DNA from: Amaurobius ferox
Lineage: Eukaryota > Arthropoda > Arachnida > Araneae > Amaurobiidae
Direction of reading: 5' to 3'
Assembly (NCBI GenBank): GCA_951213105.1
Contig: OX578137.1
Location: 73,962,604 to 74,026,603 of the forward strand
Length of the DNA stretch: 64,000 nt
The position numbers were made by a program, and so were the translations under genes. Position 1 is the first letter of the stretch. The number at the start of each line of letters is the position of its first letter. Below the pieces are notes generated by a model. That model ran no database searches and was not told where the DNA came from. It saw only the letters and a program-made list of their open reading frames with translations. Positions 21,336 through 32,929 of this stretch are shown piece by piece.

Positions 21336-21693
21336 CTATGATTTTTGTGATTTAGCTTATATATAAATTTTTGATGAATGATTCATGTATTAAATGTATG
21401 TAAAATTTCAATTTGTTGTATTCAACCGTTTCTATTTAAGTAGCACTATATTTCACTATATTTATTTTATAGCACTATATTATTTTATAGCACTATATTT
21501 GTTCTATTTAAGTAGCACTATATGCCATCTACCGCAGAACGTTGTCCCTACGAGCCGTTTGCAACGGATTTCATAATGGACTAATTCTGTTATAATGGCT
21601 ATATACATTTTATTTTATTTATAACCCGACAGAACAAAAGTATAATTTTTTACGACGGAATCTATTTAAGTAGCACTATATTTAGCCAAAACA
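21336..21693. repeat. AGCACTATATTT repeats flanking the satellite
   Basis: CTATTTAAGTAGCACTATAT occurs three times (~21434, ~21507 and ~21662), with further TAGCACTATATT copies at ~21469 and ~21488. No coding potential. Confidence 0.6.
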
Positions 21694-24600
21694 CATTAGA
21701 TATATTTTTATTTGTGCATAATCTTAAGGTAAACCAATAATATCATTATAACGATATCATTTATATAAAAATAACTTTGTTCAAGATCAAAGGCGAAAGA
21801 GAAATATATCTCTATATCTGCTTATAGCGCTGCATGATATCTCAATGTCGCACTAACCTATATATAGATGGACGTAATTCAAATCAGAAAAACACATTAG
21901 ATATATTTTTATTTGTGCATAATCTTAAGGTAAACCAATAATATCATTATAACGATATCATTTATATAAAAATAAGTTCGTTCAAGATCAAAGGCGAAAG
22001 ATAAATATATCTCTATATCTGCTTATAGCGCTGCATGATATCTCAATGTCGCACTAACCTATATATAGATGGACGTAATTCAAATCAGAAAAACACATTA
22101 GATATATTTTTATTTGTGCATAATCTCAAGGTAAACCAATAATATCATTATAACGATATCATTTATATAAAAATAACTTTGTTCAAGATCAAAGGCGAAA
22201 GATAAATATATCTCTATATCTGCTTATAGCGCTGCATGATATCTCAATGTCGCACTAACCTATATATAGATGGACGTAATTCAAATCAGAAAAACACATT
22301 AGATATATTTTTATTTGTGCATAATCTTAAGGTAAACCAATAATATCATTATAACGATATCATTTATATAAAAATAACATTGTTCAAGGTCAAAGGCGAA
22401 AGAGAAATATATCTCTATATCTGCTTATAGCGCTGCATGATATCTCAATGTCGCACTAACCTATATATAGATGGACGTAATTCAAATCAGAAAAACACAT
22501 TAGATATATTTTTATTTGTGCATAATCTCAAGGTAAACCAATAATATCATTATAACGATATCATTTATATAAAAATAACTTTGTTCAAGATCAAAGGCGA
22601 AAGATAAATATATCGCTATATCTGCTTATAGCGCTGCATGATATCTCAATGTCGCACTAACCTATATATAGATGGACGTAATTCAAATCAGAAAAACACA
22701 TTAGATATATTTTTATTTGTGCATAATCTTAAGGTAAACCAATAATATCATTATAACGATATCATTTATATAAAAATAACTTTGTTCAAGATCAAAGGCG
22801 AAAGAGAAATATATCTCTATATCTGCTTATAGCGCTGCATGATATCTCAATGTCGCACTAACCTATATATAGATGGACGTAATTCAAATCAGAAAAACAC
22901 ATTAGATATATTTTTATTTGTGCATAATCTTAAGGTAAGCCAATAATATCATTATAACGATATCATTTATATAAAAATAACATTGTTCAAGATCAAAGGC
23001 GAAAGAGAAATATATCTCTATATCTGCTTATAGCGCTGCATGATATCTCAATGTCGCACTAACCTATATATAGATGGACGTAATTCAAATCAGAAAAACA
23101 CATTATATATATTTTTATTTGTGCATAATCTTAAGGTAAACCAATAATATCATTATAACGATATCATTTATATAAAAATAACTTTGTTCAAGATCAAAGG
23201 CGAAAGAGAAATATATCTCTATATCTGCTTATAGCGCTGCATGATATCTCAATGTCGCACTAACCTATATATAGATGGACGTAATTCAAATCAGAAAAAC
23301 ACATTAGATATATTTTTATTTGTGCATAATCTTAAGGTAAACCAATAATATCATTATAACGATATCATTTATATAAAAATAACTTTGTTCAAGATCAAAG
23401 GCGAAAGAGAAATATATCTCTATATCTGCTTATAGCGCTGCATGATATCTCAATGTCGCACTAACCTATATATAGATAGACGTAATTCAAATCAGAAAAA
23501 CACATTAGATATATTTTTATTTGTGCATAATCTTAAGGTAAACCAATAATATCATTATAACGATATCATTTATATAAAAATAACTTTGTTCAAGATCAAA
23601 GGCGAAAGAGAAATATATCTCTATATCTGCTTATAGCGCTGCATGATATCTCAATGTCGCACTAACCTATATATAGATGGACGTAATTCAAATCAGAAAA
23701 ACACATTAGATATATTTTTATTTGTGCATAATCTTAAAGTAAACCAATAATATCATTATAACGATATCATTTATATAAAAATAAGTTCGTTCAAGATCAA
23801 AGGCGAAAGATAAATATATCTCTATATCTGCTTATAGCGCTGCATGATATCTCAATGTCGCACTAACCTATATATAGATGGACGTAATTCAAATCAGAAA
23901 AACACATTAGATACATTTTTATTTGTGCATAATCTCAAGGTAAACCAATAATATCATTATAACGATATCATTTATATAAAAATAACTTTGTTCAAGATCA
24001 AAGGCGAAAGATAAATATATCTCTATATCTGCTTATAGCGCTGCATGATATCTCAATGTCGCACTAACCTATATATAGATGGACGTAATTCAAATCAGAA
24101 AAACACATTAGATATATTTTTATTTGTGCATAATCTTAAGGTAAACCAATAATATCATTATAACGATATCATTTATATAAAAATAACATTGTTCAAGATC
24201 AAAGGCGAAAGAGAAATATATCTCTATATCTGCTTATAGCGCTGCATGATATCTCAATGTCGCACTAACCTATATATAGATGGACGTAATTCAAATCAGA
24301 AAAACACATTAGATATATTTTTATTTGTGCATAATCTCAAGGTAAACCAATAATATCATTATAACGATATCATTTATATAAAAATAACTTTGTTCAAGAT
24401 CAAAGGCGAAAGATAAATATATCGCTATATCTGCTTATAGCGCTGCATGATATCTCAATGTCGCACTAACCTATATATAGATGGACGTAATTCAAATCAG
24501 AAAAACACATTAGATATATTTTTATTTGTGCATAATCTTAAGGTAAACCAATAATATCATTATAACGATATCATTTATATAAAAATAACTTTGTTCAAGA

Positions 24601-26330
24601 TCAAAGGCGAAAGAGAAATATATCTCTATATCTGCTTATAGCGCTGCATGATATCTCAATGTCGCACTAACCTATATATAGATGGACGTAATTCAAATCA
24701 GAAAAACACATTAGATATATTTTTATTTGTGCATAATCTTAAGGTAAGCCAATAATATCATTATAACGATATCATTTATATAAAAATAACATTGTTCAAG
24801 ATCAAAGGCGAAAGAGAAATATATCTCTATATCTGCTTATAGCGCTGCATGATATCTGAATGTCGCACTGACCTATATATAGATGGACGTAATTCAAATC
24901 AGAAAAACACATTAGATATATTTTTATTTGTGCATAATCTTAAGGAAAACCAATATTATCATTATAACGATATCATTTATATAAAAATAACTTTGTTCAA
25001 GATCAAAGGCGAAAGAGAAATATATCTCTATATCTGCTTATAGCGCTGCATGATATCTCAATGTCGCACTAACCTATGTATAGATGGACGTAATTCAAAT
25101 CAGAAAAACACATTAGATATATTTTTATTTGTGCATAATCTTAAGGTAAACCAATAATATCATTATAACGATATCATTTATATAAAAATAACTTTGTTCA
25201 AGATCAAAGGCGAAAGAGAAATATATCTCTATATCTGCTTATAGCGCTGCATGATATCTCAATGTCGCACTAACCTATATATAGATGGACGTAATTCAAA
25301 TCAGAAAAACACATTAGATATATTTTTATTTGTGCATAATCTTAAGGTAAGCCACTAATATCATTATAACGATATCATTTATATAAAAATAACTTTGTTC
25401 AAGATCAAAGGCGAAAGAGAAATATATCTCTATATCTGCTTATAGCGCTGCATGATATCTCAATGTCGCACTAACCTATATATAGATGGACGTAATTCAA
25501 ATCAGAAAAACACATTAGATATATTTTTATTTGTGCATAATCTTAAGGAAAACCAATATTATCATTATAACGATATCATTTATATAAAAATAACTTTGTT
25601 CAAGATCAAAGGCGAAAGATAAATATATCTCTATATCTGCTTATAGCGCTGCATGATATCTCAATGTCGCACTAACCTATATATAGATGGACGTAATTCA
25701 AATCAGAAAAACACATTAGATATATTTTTATTTGTGCATAATCTTAAGGTAAACCAATAATATCATTATAACGATATCATTTATATAAAAATAACTTTGT
25801 TCAAGATCAAAGGCGAAAGAGAAATATATCTCTATATCTGCTTATAGCGCTGCATGATATCTCAATGTCGCACTAACCTATGTATAGATGGACGTAATTC
25901 AAATCAGAAAAACACATTAGATATATTTTTATTTGTGCATAATCTTAAGGTAAACCAATAATATCATTATAACGATATCATTTATATAAAAATAACTTTG
26001 TTCAAGATCAAAGGCGAAAGAGAAAAATATCTCTATATCTGCTTATAGCGCTGCATGATATCTCAATGTCGCACTAACCTATATATAGATGGACGTAATT
26101 CAAATCAGAAAAACACATTAGATATATTTTTATTTGTGCATAATCTTAAGGTAAACCAATAATATCATTATAACGATATCATTTATATAAAAATAACTTT
26201 CTTCAAGATCAAAGGCGAAAGAGAAATATATCTCTATATCTGCTTATAACGCTGCATGATATCTCAATGTCGCACTAACCAATGTCGCACTATATAGATG
26301 GACGTAATTCAAATCAGAAAAACACATTAG
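21694..26330 (+). repeat. 201-bp satellite, 23 monomers with higher-order structure
   Basis: Monomers start at CATTAGATATATTTTTATTT every 201 bp (21694, 21895, 22096 ... 26116), with the phase kept to the base for 22 steps; the last step is 8-9 bp longer because of a small AATGTCGCACTA duplication at 26262-26292. Monomers are nearly identical, but diagnostic variants (CTCAAGG vs CTTAAGG, AAGTTCG or AACATTG vs AACTTTG, GATAAAT vs GAGAAAT, ATCGCTA vs ATCTCTA) recur in the same order 9 monomers (1809 bp) later: monomers 2-7 correspond to 11-16. Each monomer carries the near-palindrome AGAGAAATATATCTCT and a TATAGCGCTGCA core. There is no coding function. Confidence 0.95.
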
Positions 26331-26617
26331 ATATAACAACGAAATGTACTGGCCAGACATTACACAGTGAAATTTTTATAATATTATGCTCTACCTGCAT
26401 TCTCTACTTAGTAAGGCTATTGAATATCAACCTGGCAACCGAGCGATCACCAGGAAACACTTGCCTTGACCGCTTAATCACCGCGTCGACTTATTTTGCC
26501 AACAGCACACGGTGTTCCCACGTGATCACCCACCCAAGTAACCTAACCGCGCCCGATGCTGCTTAACTTCGGTGAACTAACGGGAACCGGTGTTTTCAGC
26601 ACGGTAGAGCCGTTGGT
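26331..26617 (-). mobile_element. SINE-B with 5S-derived head
   Basis: Minus strand: 5S-like head (26497-26617), then a tRNA-like segment with AAGTGTTTCCTGGTGATCGC, then a body ending in CTGGCCAGTACATTTCGTTG and TTATATC. The tRNA-like and 3' parts match the tRNA-headed SINE-B at 6011-6269 (CGTTTCCTGGTGCTCGC; CTGGCCGATGTATTTGCG). It abuts the last satellite monomer. Confidence 0.65.
26497..26617 (-). pseudogene. 5S rRNA-derived head (SINE-B)
   Basis: The best-preserved 5S-like segment of the window (ACCGAAGTTAAGCAGCATCG, GGGTGGGTGATCACGTGGGA), with a small insertion in GTTAGGTTACTTGG. Minus strand. Confidence 0.85.
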
Positions 26618-26639
26618 TCTAAATTCATATTTCAAACCT

Positions 26640-27113
26640 GCGATTTTCATAAGGGACTAATACGTTCAATAAACTCCCACAAACTCGGATATTTAATTGA
26701 ATTTCACGTTTGAAACCAACGATTTTCAACCTTTTTCGTTGGGAATCAAGGAGTTAGAGAGCAAAACTCCTAGATAAAAGTTTCGTTTTCCATTAATATC
26801 TCGACAACCCCTTGACCTAGAAACTCGAAGCTTGGACTAAGTTTATGAGGGCTAATTCAAAGTCATCCACAAATTTTTATTAAGTCCGGTACAGCTGTTC
26901 TCCCGTGGTGGTGAAACAAACGACAGATGCGTTTCCTACTAATATCGCGACAAGTCCTAGTGATAAAAACACGAAACATGGACTAAACTTTAAGTAGGGC
27001 TATTTCAAGACTAACCACCAAATTTCATAAAATTCGGTTCAGCCGTTCTCCCGTGATGCTGGATCATACATGCATACATACATACATCCGTTATATATAT
27101 ATATATATTTAGA
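26640..27113 (-). mobile_element. Helitron 5' terminal region
   Basis: On the minus strand a Helitron begins at 27113 with TCTAAATATATATATATA after a host A. Its subterminal text includes CACGGGAGAACGGCTGAACC and TTTCGTTTTCCATTAATATC on the plus strand, both shared with the Helitron 5' end at 60600-61046. No 3' CTRR terminus is found on the left, where the SINE-B copy lies. Confidence 0.65.
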
Positions 27114-27575
27114 TTATAAATATTTTTCATCATTATGGAACTGCAATCTCTCACGCAATATCTTGCTCTACCAACAATAGCACTCCTCCCCCCCCCTCAA
27201 TGCAATCAACCAAGTAATTTGACTCCACCTGAATCCAGAGGAATTAATAAGCAAAAAGTCTCACCAACTGTCAGCAAATATGGTGTTAGGATGGTTGACT
27301 ATAAAAATGTCCATCATTCTTGCTCTTCGCAACCAGTAACATCTGTACCTGTTCATGTACCAGTTGTACCAGTCACTCCTACTTCGTCAAGTTTCCTCCC
27401 CGACTCTGCTCCGTAGATTACAAACATATTACAAACAATCAACTGCAATGAACTACTTGAATCTACTGATGATATTAATTCCGGCACAATACATTGGATT
27501 CAACTGATATTTCTAACAATGATGTGTATAGTGATTTCTTAATGAAAGTCTTGAACAATACTAATAAATTGCAAA

Positions 27576-27577
<2 letters not shown>
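27114..27577 (+). other. Weak coding remnant, unrecognised
   Basis: A 93-codon frame (27135-27416) rich in Pro, Ser, Thr and Val (PVHVPVVPVTPTSSSFLP) continues, with a frameshift, to ~27530. Composition resembles the N-terminal part of a retroelement ORF1, but there is no recognisable domain. Confidence 0.3.

Positions 27578-27634
<57 letters not shown>
27578..27634. repeat. (TA)n microsatellite
   Basis: About 57 bp of pure TA dinucleotide. It replaces the 5' part of the HINE-A copy that follows. Confidence 0.95.
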
Positions 27635-27637
<3 letters not shown>

Positions 27638-28317
27638 TTTATACGCAATCGAATGTTCAGAACCCCCCTAAATTTTTTAGTGAAATTTTGAAAAAATCAA
27701 CAAGAGATCAAAACCTCTAATAAAGTTACGCAAATAGACATTTCTTATGTAATTTTTCATTAGAAAACGATTAACATCAATTTTTTAACGCTAGCATGAA
27801 CCGTTCTCGAGATATTGCACATTTTACAAAAAAATTATTAGAAAATTATATAAAATAAAAAATATATATTTCCTATTGAGAAACATGTTCACTTTTCATA
27901 TGTAATATCATGTGATAAATTTAGTGACACCATTCTCGTGGATCTAGCTCGTTCTGTACATGAAAAAATATACATTGAGAAATACTTTTGAATTTGAACG
28001 CCAATAGTCATTTATCTGCTATAAGAATAAATTATTTCTCCTTCCAAAACGCTTGGCGAGATTTTGGCGACGAATTTGGCGGAATGTCGCCAACTTGGCT
28101 ACTTTTTAAAATGTTAACAAATCAAAGAAAATCTCTCCAAATGAAAAAAAATGAAGCTAAATCAATAAAAATAACGACTATTTGACTAAAATTCAATATC
28201 TTGGAAAAAATATAAGTATATACTATAAGAAATACCTATTTTGTTTTTACTGTAAAAGTTGTAAATACATTGCATCATATAAGGAAATTCCTGTGCTGCC
28301 CATATCAGATTTTTTTA
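27635..28317 (+). mobile_element. HINE-A, copy 4, 5' truncated
   Basis: Starts within the body (ATACGCAATCGAATGTTCAG), keeps the TTGGCGA block (~28050-28100) and ends with CTGTGCTGCCCATATCAG and a T-run. It is the duplicated counterpart of the body of copy 5. Confidence 0.75.
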
Positions 28318-28953
28318 ATTAAAGTCAAATTTAACAGAATGAAACAATGCGAGATAAACAGTTCATAAGTTCATAAGAGAAATTAGATTTAGCGTAGCCT
28401 GGCAGGTTCATGCTGAAAAATTATATCATATTTGCATCAATACAAATATTTGAGTTTATTTTGAAGTAAGAAATTGGAAAAATAAAATCGTCTTTTGTGT
28501 CAATTACCATTTCAAAAGTGTTCGAAATGAGTTCAACAGATCTTAAAATTTGTCGAATATTTATTATATTTATTTTTCGAAAGCAAAATAAATTATACAT
28601 TTTGTTATACAAGCAAGTAATTATATGCATATATGCAGATCAAGCATTAAAGATGTTTATGTTACCGTTAAGCAGTTACAGAAAACTAACTCAGCAGTAA
28701 AGAAATATAATAGTACATATAAGATATTGCATTGTGGTCAGAAATAAAGATACGGTCATGGAATATCCAAATCTGAGACACAAGTCCTCATTTCCAATCT
28801 ATAAGAAATCACTCGGAAAATCTACTTATTTGGTTGTTCAAATAGAACTATGTGGTATTCTGTACGTGATTATATTTCAATTACTTTTCAATCAATGGGA
28901 GTGAAGTAATACATACATTTCTTTGAAGCAGATGCTGAACAGCGATAATTTTT

Positions 28954-29722
28954 ACTTTCCCTGCAATACATTGTAATGTATAGGGAAAGTATTGGAATCA
29001 TACCGAAAATCGTAACTCGAGTTTCAGACGGATCTACACGTTTCGAGACCTCTGGAATACGAAAAAACCATTTTTAGTGTGACGACTGTGTGTGTGTCTG
29101 TGTGTCTGTCTGTCAGTGCAATGTATGTATCCACTCTTACTAAAAAATTAATTGACCGAAATTTGGTAGGTAAGTCACTTGTATATGACCCTGGTGCTGA
29201 TTAGTTTTTGGTACGATTCGCAAAAACAGAACCCGCCTTTTTTGCGAAATGGCCCGCAAAAATTTCATGTATCCACTCTAGCTGAATTACTAATCGACCA
29301 AATTTGACGAAATTTGATATATAAGCTACATGTGGAATACTCTGATATTATTCGGAAAAGAACAACCTGGCTTCTTTTACGAAATGGACCTCAAAAATCG
29401 CCAAAATCTAAAACAAAAGCTCCGAATGTTCAAATATATCAATTAAATGCGTGTTTTACAGTTAATTGTTGATGAGATAAAGATTAAGAACAAATCTATT
29501 ACTCTAGGACTAATCGATTTCGGGATATTTAAGATTTTTCTCATTTAATTATGTCGCTTTTGGAAAAATATCCAATTACCAAATAAAAACAGAAATTAAT
29601 TAAAAATGCAAATCTGTGTTATTTTGTGCAATTAATCTCAATTTAATGAATTATAATTGATAAAAAGAAAAAATGAATTTGAGTCTGCAGGGAAAGTCAT
29701 GTGCTGCCCACATCAGATTTTT
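28954..29722 (+). mobile_element. HINE-B, copy 2, with empty-site control
   Basis: 769 bp start with a palindrome on ACTTTCCCTGCAATACATTG and its inverse, continue with a (GT)n/(CTGT)n region (~29087-29116) and end in CTGCAGGGAAAGTCATGTGC, the hairpin and CAGATTTTT. The duplicated locus at 35630 lacks it: CAATTTTT joins AATTTCTCC directly. The element therefore entered a T5 run, and no duplication beyond those T residues can be seen. Confidence 0.85.
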
Positions 29723-30248
29723 AATTTCTCCTGCTACAGCTTTTCACAAACATTTTTCGAAATTTTAGTATTCCATAAAAAGAGGATAGGCAAGAGTTTT
29801 TCATCAAAATATAAAAAACTAATACTGTGAATAAAAGTATTTTATATTTTATGAAAGTGCATATATTATATTTTGGAAGAAAATATGAAACATTTTCCGT
29901 TACATATTTTTCCAGTCTAGTGGGTAGGTGATCGGATATGGCTGTTGCGTTCCTAAAACGGACTTATTATGCGTCTGTAGCTTAGTATGCAGCCACCAGC
30001 GTAGAACAACTGATGTCCACTATGACAGCACTACAACTAGCATGTTTTATTGCTGTCATTGAAGGTAATGGCTATTTTAAGCTTACGAGCATAACAATCA
30101 CAAAACCGATCAATGGATGTTGCTATTGGAAATGGGACCTTCGGTAACGCCTCCTATAATTAGGTTTTGAAAATGTGAATTCATATCGAGGTAGTATGCA
30201 TTATTAATTTGGTGTGACGAAAAGCAGTTGGCAGGATCATACTTCTGG
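29723..30248. other. Duplicated non-coding sequence
   Basis: Shared with 35631-36155; no gene. It contains GTGGGTAGGTGATCGGATAT and a short run of possible tRNA-like text, but no box B. Confidence 0.5.
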
Positions 30249-30252
30249 CTGG

Positions 30253-31788
30253 TGTCACAGCGGAAAACGTCATGTGCACCAATATGTCACACCGCTTTTT
30301 AGTGTGACGACGGAAAATACGTATAGTGGAATCACGGTGCCAAGCACCAATTTGTCACGGGGGAAAATAGGGCAAGGACCAATAAGGTTAAACCCAGGTT
30401 CTATTTCGAAGTTCTGTCGTCCAGGAATAAATCCCTGGATGACCTGCAGTGCAATAAATACAAAGATGCTATAAACCCTTACCTTGTAAGGCGCCATCTC
30501 CTGAAAACACAGATGGACAATTTCAAGAGATAAAGATGTTAAATAACCACACAGGTTTAAATATAAATCACTTTCTTTATTCAATTTTGTATTAAGACGT
30601 TAAGAGTAATTAATATAATATACTGAATCAATCTCAGCAAGCACAACGTTAAGTATCTGTGACAGTGACACTGGACTCAGGATCCCTACTAATATATTTG
30701 CTGCCACGGAAATAATTCAATAATAATAAGTTGATCAACGATATAAATAAAGTGGCACAGCAACATTTAAGTATATAATAAACAACATGATTTAAAATAT
30801 ATTAGGTATGGTCTCAAAGCAACAGGAGAAAACTCGCACTCAGAGAAAATTAGGACTGATAATTAAACAAGTTGAAATAATTTAGGAAATTTATGCTTCC
30901 TTGAGACAGGCGTAGATGCAGAGAGCAGTCAAACCTTACCTCCCCAGTCGGAGTTGCAGAAGGGTCGGAATCACACATCCGCCTCATATCGCAGGGAATT
31001 TGGTTTCATAGTTGCATTCCGTACCATTCCAACTCGACCCGGCACATAGACCTCGGGCCCCATCGTACATTTCTCGTCGCAGCTCTCTCAGCTAGACGTC
31101 GGGCTCTCCATCGATGTTCTTCGGCGATGTAGGCGTCTTCGGCTTTTCCTCCCATGCCCACGAGAGGCCAGAACTCGACTTGGGCCGAATCCCGCACTCC
31201 GTGGTGGGCAACATTGAAAAATGGTCCAGGCCGACCTGAGAGCGTCGACGGCTGGACAGGAGAAAAAAAGCCACGAATATTCTTTGCAACAGCTTTTATG
31301 TATTCAGACGGATTCAGGCCCCAGACTCACTCGGACCTGCCCGAGAGCTTATTTACAACTTTTGACCAATAGAAAACTTCACAGGCGTAGCCTCGCCAGC
31401 CCAGAACGGGGTCTCAAAAATGAATATGCTGACACATCAGACCCTCGCCACAAGGTCTCAAATTCATCTAGAAGTTTCTCTCCAAATCTATTGTGCAGAA
31501 AAGTGCATGCCTTGCACTAACATTACCAGGCCTCGAGCAAGCCATCTGCTCTGCCCGGGAATAAAGACCTTGACTCTAACGGTCAAATAATAACGAAACT
31601 TCTCTCTGAATGCGGTTTTCACAGATTAATAAAATGGCTAAAAGCTTTCCTTTGAGTATAGAATATTTTGTATAATGCATATTTAATAGACAAGGGGGAT
31701 AATTAAAACAGGGTTAAAAATAATGTAAAAATATATAATTTGTGATTTTTACAAGGGTTTGGCGAGATTATGAAATCTCGTCACAACA
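30253..31788 (+). mobile_element. Solo-LTR-like insertion, 1536 bp, 4-bp TSD
   Basis: It begins TGTCACAGCGG and ends TCACAACA, i.e. TG...CA as in LTRs, and is flanked by CTGG at 30249-30252 and 31789-31792. The other duplication copy has the undivided site ATTGGTCATG at 36156-36165. It is GC-richer than the surroundings at ~30880-31600. No protein signature was recognised, so a solo LTR is the best reading. Orientation is not determined; a poly(A)-type AATAAA lies at ~31560 on the plus strand. Confidence 0.7.
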
Positions 31789-31790
31789 CT

Positions 31791-31995
31791 GGTCATGCCT
31801 GTCTCACGGCTCATCTCCATCGAATCGGACTTGCTGCTTCCCCGGACTGTATTTTATGTGACCTAGGACAGCCTACGTCTGGAAAACATTTGGACAATTG
31901 TTCTGCACTAGTGACTTTTAATTCAAACATTAAGAAATACTAGAGAGCTAGCTCCCTGTCTAAAGGCCTATTGGTCAAACGACCGGCATTTGCAA
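31791..31995 (+). pseudogene. LINE RNase H / C-terminal fragment, copy 1
   Basis: Reads AHLHRIGLAASPDCILCDLG with the C-x(2)-C ... H-x(4)-C pattern that follows RNase H in many arthropod LINE Pol proteins. A stop (TAG) interrupts KKYWRAS at ~31942. It is homologous to 36165, which keeps the frame open. Confidence 0.65.
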
Positions 31996-32929
31996 CAGTT
32001 TTTGACATTCAAAACACATTTTATTTCACAAACGTGTTGGTTAATGGAAGATGGAGAGGACAGAAAAGAAAAGAAACGTCGGTTAAACAACTAAAGTGTG
32101 AGAAGATGGCAAGCACGTCAAAGTTAAGAATATTTTTAAAAAATTTGAAAAGAAGAACCCGAAACGCATAGACTGCAAATTAAGAAGGGATCTCTGCAGA
32201 AATCTTAAATTCATCTCCAAATTGATGGAAATCACGCCAAATGCGAGGTAATGGTTTGCAAATTTTGAATTCCGTGTGACGGACATACCTTCTTCTTTTA
32301 AATAAATAATTTACACAACTTGTTTGTCAAAAGTTTGGCCTTGAGCCTTGTTTATCGTCAAGGCATAAACTAATTGGACAGGAAACTAGCGACAAAACAG
32401 CATAGATGGTAATGTCGCAGAATTCCTTTTCATTCTTAATGAATATTTATTATACATATGATACAATTTGAAATGTAATTAATAACTTACCAAAAATCAA
32501 ACATGAACAAAGCATGTGAAAATATATAGTTACGATTCTTTAAATGTATGGCATTGTAGTAAATTCATAATTGTTGAATTTTACAAACACACATAAAGTT
32601 TCGCAAGCATTGTTGTAATGAACAAATAGAACATTTCTCAATCATTATTGTCATGAACAATTACGTTTTATTGTTGAAAACGCTGAAGCCATTTCAAAAA
32701 AACAATTTTTTAATTAAAGATCTGAACTACCTGTATTTATGTATTTTGAATAGTTAAAAATCTAAATATTAGTTATTTGAGTTGCCAACATCATTTTTAA
32801 CAATGAAAGTTTGAAATTTGAAGATACAACAAAGAAATTAAAATGGGTGGCGACACATGGCAATGTATTACAAATCCTCATGCCAGATTGCAAATCATTT
32901 GATGCCATAGAGGGGCCATATCGAAAATT
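31996..32929. other. Duplicated non-coding tail
   Basis: To ~32780 shared with 36370-37155; no gene. From ~32780 to the GT array the sequence is unique. Confidence 0.5.

Larger units (their letters stand above)
27635..32780 (+). repeat. Segmental duplication, left copy
   Basis: Matches 34300-37155 in direct orientation along its full length once two later insertions are removed (28954-29722 and 30253-31788). Shared stretches include the HINE-A body, AGCGTAGCCTGGCAGG, GATCGGATATGGCTGTTGCG, the LINE RNase H piece and AACTAATTGGACAGGAAACT. Confidence 0.85.

Noticed and set aside
24849..25043. 64-codon frame inside the satellite
   Set aside because: Present only because of private substitutions in one monomer; other monomers have stops.
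21694..26330. CRISPR-like repeat-spacer array
   Set aside because: The 201-bp unit is homogeneous along its whole length with no variable spacers, and the genome context is eukaryotic.
30214..31520. Frames of 60-105 codons in the GC-richer segment
   Set aside because: They lie within the LTR-like insertion, overlap on both strands and show no domain. Higher GC alone lengthens open frames.
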